Positions 63,337 to 64,000 of a DNA stretch of 64,000 bases are shown piece after piece. The notes beneath the pieces are model-generated. The model saw only the letters and a program-made list of their open reading frames with translations, ran no database searches and was not told the origin of the DNA. The position numbers were made by a program, and so were the translations under genes. The DNA is taken from positions 25,307,151 through 25,371,150 of the forward strand of contig CM060118.1 in the NCBI GenBank assembly GCA_030522415.1. The letters run 5' to 3'. Numbering within the stretch: position 1 is the stretch's first letter; each line of letters opens with the position of its first letter. The stretch is from Channallabes apus (taxonomy: Eukaryota; Chordata; Actinopteri; Siluriformes; Clariidae).

Positions 63337-64000
63337 TTTTATAATAGCTCCGTCCCATTTTTTTTAAAGGGGTTGCAGCCACCAGATTTGAAATAATGAC
63401 TCCTTTTTGTTTTTATTGCCAATTTTCCATACTGTCCCAACTTTTTTGGAATCAGGTAACCAACACATGTTAGTGTTTCATGATGTTTTCCCCAGACTGT
63501 GTTAACTTTCCGCATGCTTCCTCCATTCATTGAGGTCTTCCTCATTCCTTATATGGCAATGCTTCCTGAGGTTTGTTTTCAGACGTCTATATAACTTTCT
63601 TTCTGATTTAAGTAGGACATACACATGGCTTGTGCTCTTTAATGTAATTGCAGATGTACATTATCAGGGTGTTTGGCTCAGGACTTGTATTCATCTTTGA
63701 TCTGTGAATATACCATATAATGTTCACCAATTCAGAGGATTATAATATAAAGAAAGGTCACACATGCTGAAGACGTGGTCATACACAAGTCATACTACTG
63801 TATAATATAGGACCTGTGTGTCAGATCTTACATTAAAATTATTTTATTTCAGAATTTGTCAAAAAGTATGCACATCACTACTCCAATACAATAATAATAA
63901 TGAATGGCTTGCAAGGCAATAACCAGGGGAAAAAAAATGTAATTCCACATTGTAGATACCATAATGCTACATGTGTATTATACCAATTGCTAATTTAAAC
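63337..64000. other. Non-coding stretch with a possible DNA-transposon remnant
   Basis: The words CATACTGTCCCAACTTTTTT and GGAATCAGG (63430-63460) resemble the terminal part of a common fish DNA transposon (CTGTCCCAACTTTTTTGGAA). The rest is unassigned. Confidence 0.4.

Overview
This is vertebrate nuclear DNA, almost certainly from a ray-finned (teleost) fish. The background is AT-rich, microsatellites are dense, and there are many Tc1/mariner and hAT relics, tRNA-headed SINEs and fragments of an L2-like LINE. All are of types common in fish genomes, and the mix would suit an otophysan such as a catfish, but the species cannot be fixed from the window. No bacterial genes, operons, CRISPR arrays, rRNA genes or genuine tRNA genes were seen.

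The one host gene I can support is the 5' end of a transmembrane collagen on the minus strand, best matched to collagen XIII alpha 1 (col13a1). Exon 1 (19723-19989) encodes a short cytoplasmic tail, a type II membrane anchor and the start of the first coiled coil. Exon 2 (16764-16833) completes the NC1 region, up to a Cys-x-Cys-Pro-Pro-Gly motif that begins the collagenous domain. The exons join in frame: exon 1 is 89 whole codons, and exon 2 is 23 codons plus the first base of a Gly codon. Intron 1 is about 2.9 kb. Intron 2 starts at 16763 and runs off the left edge, and I found no credible collagen exon below 16764. Upstream (higher coordinates) lies a CpG- and TG/CG-rich promoter region at about 20230-20610, with a TATA-like box near 20590.

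From 20.6 to 64 kb I see no protein-coding host gene. This stretch, upstream of col13a1, holds mobile elements and unassigned, possibly regulatory, sequence. Mobile elements across the window include: a nearly full-length but broken Tc1-like copy with intact ends (20894-22513); a palindromic Tc1 chimera (24646-26077); a Tc1-like copy whose left tip is flipped (42611-44046); five other Tc1 fragments (1-619, 5879-6275, 9180-9567, 11360-12180, 53290-53485, with a sixth at 60838-61090); a short hAT-type element with a perfect 8-bp target duplication (35399-35950); a BED-finger hAT transposase relic (53640-54570); two L2-like LINE 3' ends joined tail to tail (about 27090-28620); and about a dozen SINE copies, one with a perfect 19-bp target duplication (29552-29921).

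No new multi-gene system was found. The most interesting items are the rearranged transposons, the basic-site change in the collagen XIII ectodomain stalk, the Z-DNA-prone tract at its promoter, and a CpG-rich, internally duplicated block at 61.9-62.9 kb.
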